NCBI RefSeq assembly: GCF_000226115.1
Contig: NC_016458.1
Coordinates: forward strand, 4,994,001 to 5,058,000
Length of the DNA: 64,000 bases
Source of the DNA: Thermothielavioides terrestris NRRL 8126
Lineage: Eukaryota > Ascomycota > Sordariomycetes > Sordariales > Chaetomiaceae
Direction of reading: 5' to 3'
Shown here: piece by piece, positions 22,665 through 33,000 of the stretch
How the letters are laid out: each line of letters starts with the position of its first letter
Position numbering within the stretch: position 1 is the stretch's first letter
Made by a program: the position numbers and the translations under genes
Notes under the pieces: generated by a model
The model's database searches: none
The model's input: the letters and a program-made list of their open reading frames with translations, nothing else
Told to the model about the DNA's origin: nothing

Positions 22665-25406
22665 TCACGCCAGATAGCGATACGCCGCGGCATCGCCCTC
22701 GACCCGCTCGAGGTACTCCCGCACCAGCAGATCCTCGATCCGCTTCTTGATCATGGAGATCTCGGGCCGGAACCGGCCCGCCAGCTGGCCAATGACCTCG
22801 GTCGTGAGCTGAGCATGGCTCAGTTCTTTGCGCTGCCTACACGATGGGAGAGACTCAGGGTTAGTGGCACAAACCGCTTTGGATATGAACGCCGTGTGCA
22901 ATAGCTCGGCAGTAAGGAGTTGGGGGGTGGGGAAGGGGGAAGGGGGAGCGGGGGGAAGGGGTAACAGACTTCATGATCCTCACGATAGCCGCATCGACCA
23001 CGTGCGCCCGGGTTTGGTCATTCTTGCGCTCCGTCTCCTTGCGCTCCTCGGCGTCCTCCACCTTCGACGTGCTGCTAATAACAGGCGCCTTGATCTTGAT
23101 GGTCTTGCTGACGAACTGGGCATTGAAGGCGAACCTGTCGGTGGGCTTGACGTTCTTGGTCAGCGGTTCCTTAGCGAGCACGCGCGACTTGGGCGGTATG
23201 GAGAGCGAGCCCAGCGTGCGGATGAGGTCCTGCGTGGGGATGTTGGTCTTGGCCTGGATCTCCTCGAACGACAGGCTCTCGCCGTCGCCGAGGTCGTTGA
23301 ACAGCTCTAGCACGATCATGCCGTAGGTCGAGACGTTCAGCTCGTACCGCCGCTCCTTGCTGAGCGGGCCGGATTCCTTGCCCGCGATCTTGGGGAACAC
23401 GCACTTCACATCCGCGCTGCCGGCGGATGCTACCCACGTGAGCACCCTGCCGCTGCGGTCCTTCAAGTAGAACTTGGTGAAGCTTTCCTGCAGGCGCTTG
23501 ATGGCCGGAGGGAAGATGCAATCCGCCCTGCCACCGTCCTCCTGGACGGCGCCGCGGCCCATGACCTCCGGGGGCCAATTGTTAGTGGTCAGGACATGGA
23601 TGCTAAGGTCGATGTTCTTGGTGTCGACATCGCCGAGGTTGCGGACGTGATGCCGGTAGTTGTCCGACAGGTCTTTTGACAGCTCCATGTCTTTGAACAT
23701 GCCCTCGAACTTGGCGGTGAAGTGGTTGCCCATCTCGCTCCTCATTCGGCGGACGAGCTCCTTCTCGATGTGCATCTCCGACTTGTTGTGCAGCAACCTG
23801 CGGGCGAGGTGCTTCTGGTAGTAGCGCTCGAACATGTCGCGGTCCGAGAGGTACCTGAGCAGCACAATGGCCTTTTGCATCACGATTTCCACCTCTTCGT
23901 CCGACTTCCCCCTGACGCCGCGTTTGAGACTGTCATCGATGAACAGCGAGACAAACTCGGAACTTCTGTTGAACATGTTTATGAATTCGGAGAAGCTCTT
24001 GGTTACGGCGGACTGGAGGGCGAGGTCATTGTCGAAGCAGCTCGTCGAAAGACGGTCGAATTTGTCCTTCAACTGGAGGACGTCGTCAACCCACTTAATG
24101 GCCGCTGCCGTCTGCTGGGCTGCTGCGCTTAGGGGTTGAGGCTTGGACTTATCTCCACCCTCGGCCGCATCCTCCACCTCGATGCCGGCCGCTGGAACAG
24201 AGAAGTCCGTGTTCTTGAGCGCTTGCTCAATTTCGAGGCCCAACTCCATGACTCGGCTCTGAAGGATGACCTTGAGCGCGTTCTTTGACTTGTCGACCCT
24301 CGACACGAGCTGGTAGAGGATGGATAGGTCTTCGTAGCGGTCGTTGTCAATCATGCTCTTCATGCCGCTTCCTTCCATGGCAAGGAATTCGTTCAGTTTC
24401 GCAACGATAAGCTCCTGCTCGACGACCCTTGCAATCTTGTCCGTGGTCAGGATGGAAAGCGATGTCTCGCAGCGATCGCGCTCCTCGCGGAGGCGGCGTT
24501 GGGTGTGACGGAGCCAGGCGCTAGCATTGCCCTCCCGAAGGAGTTTCTCGCACTCGTTCCTGTAGAACACCTGGCTCGCGCTGAGAAATCGCGGCTCAAA
24601 GACGGTGAGATAGAGCTTAGCATTCTCGAACTCATCATCCGTTTCGTAGAGAGCCTCCAACATGGACGTGATCATGCGAAGGAGGTTCCGGTCGATGATG
24701 TCCCCGTCTCTCTCCATATTGATCAGGTCAAGCACAACGGCATTGACGATGTCAAAGACGACGAAAGGCTGCTGCAGCTGGTCCGCGCCGCCGCCGCCCA
24801 GGTTATTCCGCAGGATGTGGTCACGGAACAGGCCAATAGTCGTCGCGAATATTGAAGGCTGTCTCGAATTGGCAACGTAGGCGCGCTCAAGGTACATGAG
24901 AATGTCGGCTACCATGTTCATGGACGTGTTGTGGTCCTCCCATGTGCTGCGGATACCCCTCAAGAACCGCTCGCCGGTCTCGCGCCGCTCGTGGGGACTC
25001 GAGCCCGGCATCTGCATCAGGGAGACGCTGACGAGATTGTTGGAGACGAGCTCGGCAATAACCGGCAGGACGTGGTCTCGAAACCATTCTTCCTCGAAGG
25101 CTTTCACTCTTTCGTAAAGAAGCTGGCCCTTCTTCTTCAGAACGATCTTGTACGACGCGCGGTATAGGTTCTCAAACGAGAGCCCGCTGGAGTCTTTATT
25201 GTGGATGTCGGTCAAGGCGGACTTGAGGATCTCCCAGCACGGCTCGAACTCGCTCGTCTCTCTGTTGATTATCGGCTGTGTACCAGGTCAGCCTGCTGAT
25301 GGAGTGCACCGCGTTGAACGGCGAACTAGCGGGCCGCAGGGCTGAGCTGCGCATTGCCGCGACGTACCCTTCGCATCGGCCGGATTTTGCTTGGCTTTGG
25401 AGGCAT
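22665..25406 (-). CDS. CUL3: Cullin-3, scaffold of BTB-type ubiquitin ligases
   Basis: Predicted from three exons: 25,368-25,406, 22,966-25,257 and 22,665-22,832, about 832 residues, normal for the family. The N-terminal MPPKPSKIRPMRR and the SSGLSFENLYRASYKIVL block match cullin-3 rather than cullin-1 or -4. The cullin homology region (LFIDDSLKRGVRG, then ERYYQKHLARRLL) is followed by the winged-helix end. The NEDD8 acceptor motif IVRIMKS lies right at the last intron, and the final exon codes RKELSHAQL to YRYLA. Introns start GTACGT and GTTACC. The exon 1-2 junction is the least certain point; I chose the acceptor that keeps the frame. Cullin-3 binds BTB adaptors and the RING protein Rbx1 to ubiquitinate substrates. 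Confidence 0.93.
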
Positions 25407-26109
25407 TGTGGCGGCGCTGCTCGTCGGCAGACGTGGGATTGCTAGGAGAGGGCGGCGATGGCTCGGTCCAGATTGTCGAACTAACCACCGGCTTGGCGGA
25501 GCAACTGGAGCGGGAGCTTGGAAACCCCTTTGATTTCCGTGCCGAGATGAAGCCAGGCACACGAGCGGAGCGGAACGTGGAAGTGTGGAAGCGGCCGGAA
25601 GACTCGATGTGAAGCGTGGAGTAGGCTCGGCGCAATCGGCCAGCGGGGTGCTCCTATGCACGGAGTGGAGGACCCGTCAATGGGTCGTCATCTTTGTTCA
25701 GGGCCGCTTTGTTCACGTTGCTTGTCTTCTGTTCTGGGAGTTGGGAAGAAAGGGGCACAATGGCACAGGCACACCAAAATAGCCACACAAACAACTGGCT
25801 CGGCTCGAAAAGGTTTAAAGTTCTAGGAATCGACAGGCAAGTTGCACTGCGTCTCGTGGCCGTGGTCCTGGTGTTGCTTTGGGCGTGTGGGGCCGGACGG
25901 AGCTCCAGGCAGCTTGGTGCCTGCCCCACTCCCTCTGCCCCTCGGATCCGATTTCTTGGCGCTGGAACAGCAGCTTATCGATAACAAGTTTCTTTCTCTT
26001 CTGAAGCTGGTGATAGCGCGCTGGTCCACCTGCCTCTCTCTCTGGATCCCAACCCTGAATTCTCCTTTCTGCCGCACGACTCTGAACTTCCTCACTCACC
26101 CACGTCACC
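25407..26109. promoter_or_regulatory. Divergent promoter region CUL3 / ZIM17
   Basis: About 700 bp between two start codons facing away from each other. It must hold both promoters and both 5' leaders. It has CT-rich stretches close to the ZIM17 start (CTCTCTCTGG), common in fungal promoters. No TATA box is evident. Confidence 0.5.
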
Positions 26110-26844
26110 ATGGCCTCCAATCGCTGCTTCTCCGCGCCGCTGCCATACCTAGCGCGGGCTTGCACGCCTGCTAGCCGCGCCCTCCTCCGCCCAGCAGCAC
26201 GAGGGCGACCACATCTCGCCCGCGCCGCGTCCGCTGCCTTCACCACCTCCTCTGTCCGCCCTGCCCACGGCATCCCCCGACCGCGCAACACCTCCCCGTT
26301 CATCCAACCCCCCAAACAACCACAGCAACAAAACCAACAACAACAACAATCACCAGACCCGGAAACACCCGCCGCCGCCACCGCGCCCCGGACCCCCAAC
26401 ATCCTCCAACAACCGCACTACGAACTGACCTTCACCTGCCGGCCGTGCGGCACGCGCTCGCGGCACCGCGTGTCCAAGCAAGGGTACCACCGGGGGTCGG
26501 TGCTGATCGCGTGCCCGACGTGCCGCAACCGGCACGTGATCAGCGACCACCTGCGCATCTTCGGCGACACGGCCATGACGGTGGAGGACCTGCTGCGCGA
26601 GCGCGGCGAGCTGGTCAAGCGCGGCACGCTCGGCGAGGACGGCGACCTCGAGTTCTGGGAGGACGGCGAGGTCACGCCGCGGCAGCCGTGGGATGATCAC
26701 GATACTTCTTCTTCTGCTGCTGCTGCTGGTGCAGGCGGGCAAAGGGGGCATGACGGAGGAGAAGAGGCCTCGGTGGATGAGCATGCGCCGCCTGGGGCGA
26801 GCTTTAAAAGTGTTAAGCCCGGGGAGAGGGATGGGACATCGTAG
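26110..26844 (+). CDS. ZIM17: DNL-type zinc finger, mitochondrial Hsp70 escort protein
   Basis: 244 residues, single exon, start in good context (CGTCACCATGGCC). Residues 1-50 are Arg/Ala/Ser-rich without acidic residues, a typical mitochondrial presequence, followed by a Gln-rich linker. The DNL zinc finger spans about 105-165: Cys110 and Cys113 (CRPC), Cys135 and Cys138 (CPTC), then NRHVISDHLRIF, the family hallmark. Members (Zim17/Tim15/Hep1) keep matrix Hsp70 soluble and support protein import and folding. The tail after the finger is acidic and low-complexity, longer than in yeast. Converges with UTP20, 238 bp away. Confidence 0.93.
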   Translation: MASNRCFSAPLPYLARACTPASRALLRPAARGRPHLARAASAAFTTSSVRPAHGIPRPRNTSPFIQPPKQPQQQNQQQQQSPDPETPAAATAPRTPNILQQPHYELTFTCRPCGTRSRHRVSKQGYHRGSVLIACPTCRNRHVISDHLRIFGDTAMTVEDLLRERGELVKRGTLGEDGDLEFWEDGEVTPRQPWDDHDTSSSAAAAGAGGQRGHDGGEEASVDEHAPPGASFKSVKPGERDGTS

Positions 26845-27082
26845 ATGGAAGGTTGAGAATAGGTATAGAGCTGTGGTGGCGGTGGGTGTGTGCAGCACAA
26901 CAGACGGGTGGGGGGTGTAGAGGACGATGTGTGTAACATGAGGAAGGCGTTTAAGACGGCGTTGGCATACCCAGAGAGAGAAATGACTTCTCTCATGTAA
27001 CAATATTTTCCTATTTGGACCCAAGATCTATCTCGAAGCAAATCAACTCAGCCCAACCCACCCCAACTGCCTGCCTGCCTGC

Positions 27083-30000
27083 CTACTGGTGGTATATCCG
27101 CCGGAGATCCCGCTGCTCCCGCCCCTTCGCCTTCCGCTTCTCCTTTTTCTTCTCGAACTTCTTCCGCTTTTCCCGCCCGTACTTCTCCGGCGCCGTCAGC
27201 GCCTCGATCTTCCGCTTGCTCGACCGCTGCTGCCGCCGCTCGCGTATGTCCTCGCCCACCGCCAGCAGCGCCTTGGTGTACTCAGCGCTGCCCAGCCGCC
27301 GCTGCAGCGTCTCCATGATGGACTGCGCCTTCGTCTTGAGCGCCTCGTACCGCGTCTTGAACGCCTCGTTGAGCGAGAACGGCTGGCGGATCGACGGGTC
27401 CGTGAGGTTGCGCAGCGGCCGGAGGATCGTCTTAACCGAGGCCAGCAGCGTTTCGGTCGGCGTCCTGAGGGAGAACGCCTCGAGGAGGTCCATTGCCGCG
27501 AGCTTGCTGACCAGCATTTCGGGCTTGGGTTGTCGTTCCTTGCGGATGATGGATGACAACTTCCAGAAGAGGTATTTCATGTCGGCGTGCTGCGCGGATT
27601 CCTTCGCGCCATTGTCTTCGTCTTCTTCGGCTTCATCACCTTCTTCTTCTTCGACCTTTGCTGACTCGAGATAACCGCCCAGGAACATGATGATCTGGAC
27701 CGCCTCCTGAGCAAGGCCCTCGTCGACTTCAGGGGCCGAGAGGATGCCGAGCGATAGCCGGACCAAGTCATTCACGTCTTCCTCATCCAATTCCAGTCCG
27801 TGTGACCCAGTAAGTGGCAGCTGCGCCCCTTTCCCGGCATTCCGTGCGAAATCCGCCAGGTACATGCTGAGGAGCTTGATCGAGGTGAGCTTCACAGTTC
27901 CGTGCGAGTGTGCCAGGCAAGCCTGGACCTCCGACCACAGCTCGCTCGAACTTGGTGCCAGAACCTTTTGCGGGTGTTTTTGAACCAGCGTCTGGAGCGT
28001 GGTAAGCGCAGTGTTGGCGAGCTCCCAGTCCGACTCGAGAGCCTGCTCGTCACCGAGCACCGTGTTCAGCTTGTCAATGACAAGCCCAAGGTCTTTGTTA
28101 TCCTGCGGACTCGGTTCGCGCCCCTCAAAGTACAGCCCAAACGCATGCAGCGCGAGCTTCAGCACTGCAGCGTTCCCGTTCTGCTCCAGCCACGACCGCA
28201 ACAGCGTCATGAACTTCGCCCGCCGTTCCCTGTCCGCGACGCGGAAGATCTCCTTGATCAGCTCACCAGCCGCGAGCCGGCACTTCTCGCTGTCATCGTT
28301 GGCCAAGACGAACACGAGGGGGATGAAGCATGTCGCCGCCACCTCCTGCGCAAACTCGTCCGCCGACTTCTTCAGCAGCAGGTTGATGACTTCCATGACC
28401 GACAACCGGCCGCCCTCGCGCTCATACTTGAGGTTAGCCACGATGAACTTGAGCTGCTTCTCCCACCGGTTCCGCTTCTGCGGGTATTCGCGCAGGAACT
28501 GGAAGAAGGCGCCGCGCGCCAGGTCGCGCGTGTCTTTGTCGTCGTTGGTGATCATGACGGTGCCGACGTGATCGAGCGTGTCGTAGACGGACGCCGTCTC
28601 GAGCTTGCGATCCAAGACGCACCGCAGGAAGTTGAAGGTGACATGGCGATAGAGCGGCTCCGTGAGGTCGTCCTTTAACTTGCCGAGAAGCATGTCCAAT
28701 GCAGCGTCCTTCATGACGATTTCGCGGCGGTCTCGAAGGATAACGGAGATGAGCTTCAGCGACGACTGCGCGAGGTCCGATGTCGTCGTAGGAGACAGGG
28801 AGATCGCCTTGATGGCCTCCTTGTGGGCGACCTTGTACAAATTGCTCGAGTCGCCGTTTTTGAATGGGACCTTGGCCAACACCGTAAGGGCCTTGAACGC
28901 TGCAATTTTGACTTCCTCCTCTACTGACAACACAGCATCACCCAGAACCGGAAGGAATCCCGCCACGTTGCCAGGGGTGCGGAGGTTGTCGTGCTTTTTC
29001 AGGACAGCACGCAGAATATCGATGGCGAAGCGCACGAGTTTGTACGTGTGCTTGCTGGTCACACCGCCATCGCTCTTCCTTGCCGCCTTCTGGACAAGGT
29101 ATCTCCTGAGGCGAGGATCGATCTTCGGTTCGGCTTCTTCCGGTTTCTCGCTCTTGTATACCTCCTGGATCACCTCGTAGCAGAAGACCAAGACATCCTG
29201 CGAGGCGGCAGCCGGGTTCTCCAGAAGGCCTTTGGTAATACGGACGAGCAGTTCGTCGATCTTCCGAGCCGTGCGCAGGTCAAGCTTCTCCAGGAGCAGG
29301 GACTGCAGCGGCATGGTGAGCTCGCCCAGGCGAGTGATGGATGCCGTCTTGGCGAGCAACTCCATCGAGTCCTGGCTCTTGCTACTCTTCACCTCCTTCA
29401 TTTGGCTCACGTATTCCGCTGCATCCTTCTCCTGGCCCGTGACTCCAAAGATGTCATCCATGATGACGGCCACAATGGAGGCGAGACAATAGTCGAGATC
29501 GCCTTGCTCGAAAGCTGGAATGGCGGCCAGCAGAATGGAATGCAACGTGTAAGAGAGCACGTGGAGTTGGTAGCCCTTGACAAGCGCGCCACGAAGCTCC
29601 TTGAGGATGAACTCGAACTTATCAGGGCCGAGGATTGCCGAGATTTTGGCGAGCGTGTCTCTGGCCATCTCGCGAGACTCCCAAGACTTGCTTCGGAGGA
29701 TGTGGCAGATGTCCGTGAGGACTCCGGGAAGTTTCTCGTTCAGTAGCGCCTCTGGAAGCAGGGTAAGGAGTTTGGCAATGATGACTCCTACGGGAACCCT
29801 GGCACTAACAGTCGTCTCATCTTTCTCGTGGATGTACTTGAGCAACGTTGGTAAAAAGTTGTTGACGATCTCGACACCGAGCTTGTCCTGGTCGGGCAGC
29901 GTGGCGGCGAGACGATGAGGCCTCGCGCCTGTCGTCTCACCGTCCACATCCATGGCATCGCCAGACTTATGAGAGACCGCCGTGCGCAAGGCGTCCACCT

Positions 30001-33000
30001 CCTTCTCCAGGAGACGAATGACCCGTTTTTGCCAGTCCGGCTTTGACTCGACATACGAGACAAACCGCCGAAGAATGGCTCGGTACTGCTGCCACTCGAG
30101 CGACGCGGTGAGAGCGGCGATCGTGTTTGTTGCCTGTGCGCTCAGACCGTGGTCATCGCCGCTTTCAGGGCGGTCAAAAATGAAGTGTTCGAAGAGCGGA
30201 ATGAAGAATTGGCTGATGTGTTTGCTGCGCAGCTCGCTCTTTTCGTTCGCCGCCTCCAGAAGGCGAAGAGCCTGCAATTGCCTCGACACGGCTGGGCTGA
30301 GCAGGTGGAAGAAGAAAGCGTTGTCTGACTCGTCAGACTCGGGAACCAAGGGAGTCAGATCGGCAACCGGCTCCCACTGAGGAAGATGAGCGACGAGGAA
30401 GCCGAACAGGCGCAGGATCTCACGGCGGACAGTCTCGGAAGGATCTCTGGCCCCTGAATAAATCGCCGGCAGGATGACGCCAGACAGGACATCGACGAAG
30501 GCAGCTTGATCGGGTCCGGCCCACGCAGATTTGACGGCCGAGATGAACTTGCATAGGCCGTCGGCCGAGTTGGACGAAAGGACGCCAAACTCCTCATCTT
30601 GCTGAATGTAGTAGAGGAGGTTGTGAACCACCGGCATCCACTGGTCAATCGTGAACGGTACCTCACGGTCGCGGGTAATGGAGCTAAAGGCAGAAAGCCG
30701 AGTGTTGTAGTCCGGCTCGTCCAACCGCTGCTCGACATAGGAGTTGAGATCGCGGCAGATGTCGGCCACCTCTTGTGCCCATGGTTCCTGCGACGCAAAC
30801 ACGGACAGAACCTCGGCCAGAGTCTGCCGGTTCTGTCTGTCCTTGAAGAAGCTGAACAACGAGGCGATGGTGCCGTAGACCTTGTTCTTCAACTCCGCAT
30901 TACTCTGGAGGTCTTCCAGGACAATGAACTGCTTCAGGATCAGCAGAATTGAACCCTTGATCTTCGGATTGACCTTCCGCAGGGGCTGGTTGAGAAGGAA
31001 TGTGGCAATCTCAACCATGTCCTGAACACCGGCTGACTTCTCCACGACTGGGGCCAGAGCCACAACCGTGTCCACGGCGGTGCCAAGCAAATCCCGGCCA
31101 ATATCGGGTTGGTCGCGAAGCAGGCTGCCGATTTTCTTGAGGATCAGGTCAATGTTCGGATCAAGAAGCTCAGACTTGATCAGCTCATTGAACTCCGACT
31201 CAGTGGCCGGAGCCTGGGCCAGGTCAATGAGGTTCTTGAGTGTGTCCAGCGCAAAAACCTTGACTTCATCCCTGGCCTTCTCAATCCCAAGGATCTCAAC
31301 GATCTTTGGCAGCACTCTCTTGTCGACAGAGAGGAACAAAGCGGACTTAGGCAGGCTAGACCAAGTGCCAAGTAGCCTCCAGGTCGCAGACACGCCCTGC
31401 GTGGTCTCAGCCGGGAGTTTCTCAATCCGAGGAGCGATGACTTCTCTGACGATCGCGTCCTGGTATGGTGTCCAGTCGAAGTCTTGAGCATTCTGAAACA
31501 GCTTGCAGAGAGACTTCAACGCAGTGGTCCGCACAACCTTGTACAAGGAAGCATTTTGGACCTGATCCGGTTCCTCAGCGTCCTGTTCCTCGGAGCTCCC
31601 GCCAAGTTGCCGGCAGGCGTAGATGAGACAGTAGAGGACAGCATTGACCAGAGCCTCCATGTAAAACGAGACACTCGTACCGAGCTCGTTGATGATGGCT
31701 TCGATCATGTTCAGTAAACCGACTTGCTTGCGGACAGGGAGAGCCTCGTGGGCAAACTCGCTCTCCTGGAATCCCTTGTCGCCGACGACGCGAGTTGTTC
31801 GAAGTCCGCCGAGAGCAATGTCCAGGAAACTTCCCATATCCTCGACACTGAGTTGCCGGATGACAGCTAAACGTGTTGCATGGAGGCCGTGACGGCCGCT
31901 TGCCACGCCCTTCTTCGAAATTGTGCGGCCATACAGGAGGTGAAGGAGCACTGGCATGACCTCGGAGCGATGGTCAGGCTGGATTTGGTTGTCTCCCTGG
32001 AAGAGCACAGTAAGCTCATTTCTGAATCTGGCCTCGTCGAGAAGGTACTCGAGGTGCTCCTGGTATGGCTTGACGGCGTCGCTCTTCCAGGTGAGAATGG
32101 CCTTCAACGCCAGTTTCTGCAGCTCGAGGTCGCCGTTTGCCAGGAGCTTCAGCAAGGATTTGTACACCTTCTGACTCTGGTACAGGACCCTCGGGTTGTT
32201 GAACTGAGAAAACACGCCGACTAGAGCTTTCCTATCAGGGAGAGACCAGCTCCCCTCCGACAACTCCTCAGCTTCGTCGTCGCCAGTTTTGTCCATTGGG
32301 GCCTCGTCCTCAGCGGCGAAAGAAAGCAAATGAGGAACCAGTCTCCTGGATCGCTTCTCAGCTAAACCAGGCAAAGCAGTGAATGCCTTAAGAGCCTTGC
32401 TGCGTGCCCTTTCCGTGCAAGACTCGATGATCTTCTGGCCCTCCTCGAAGGCGGTAAGCATGCCTTGGGAGGGGTCATCCAAAACGCTCCCCGTGAACCC
32501 GGCAGCTTCACGCAGGTTCATTAGATTGAGACATTCAAAGTCGGTCAAAGGACCGCGATTGTCGTCAGCGGGCGGCTTGTATGGCCCTGACCATTGCGGC
32601 GAGGGTACTTCCAACCAGTTGAAGGCGATATCGGCCAACGCCTCCTCTCCCGGTTTGCTTTCCGCAACTTTCTTCATCGCTTCGACGGCGTCGTCCCAAA
32701 CGGGAGACAGAGGCACTGTCGTCATGCCGAACAAGAACGCCGGAACAGCTTTGATCAGCCAGGAGTCCGGCTCAATGTGGGAGTAAGCCTGGCCCAGTTT
32801 GCGGAGATGGACGGCAATGGTCCGGACGCTCTGCAAGTTCAGGGGTAGCTCTTCGATTTGGATCATGGTCGCCAGGGCCGAGTTCGAATCGGGAGTGATA
32901 TCGAGAATTTCAAGAATTCTCAGAGAAGCAAGTCGGAGATCGTGGGATGCGGTGGAGAGATTGTTGGTCAGGCACTTGACAAGAGGGTCTTCCTCGTCCT

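Noticed and set aside
22828..25167. Several frames of 70-160 codons opposite CUL3
   Set aside because: Mirror frames of GC-rich coding DNA; the cullin frame explains the interval.
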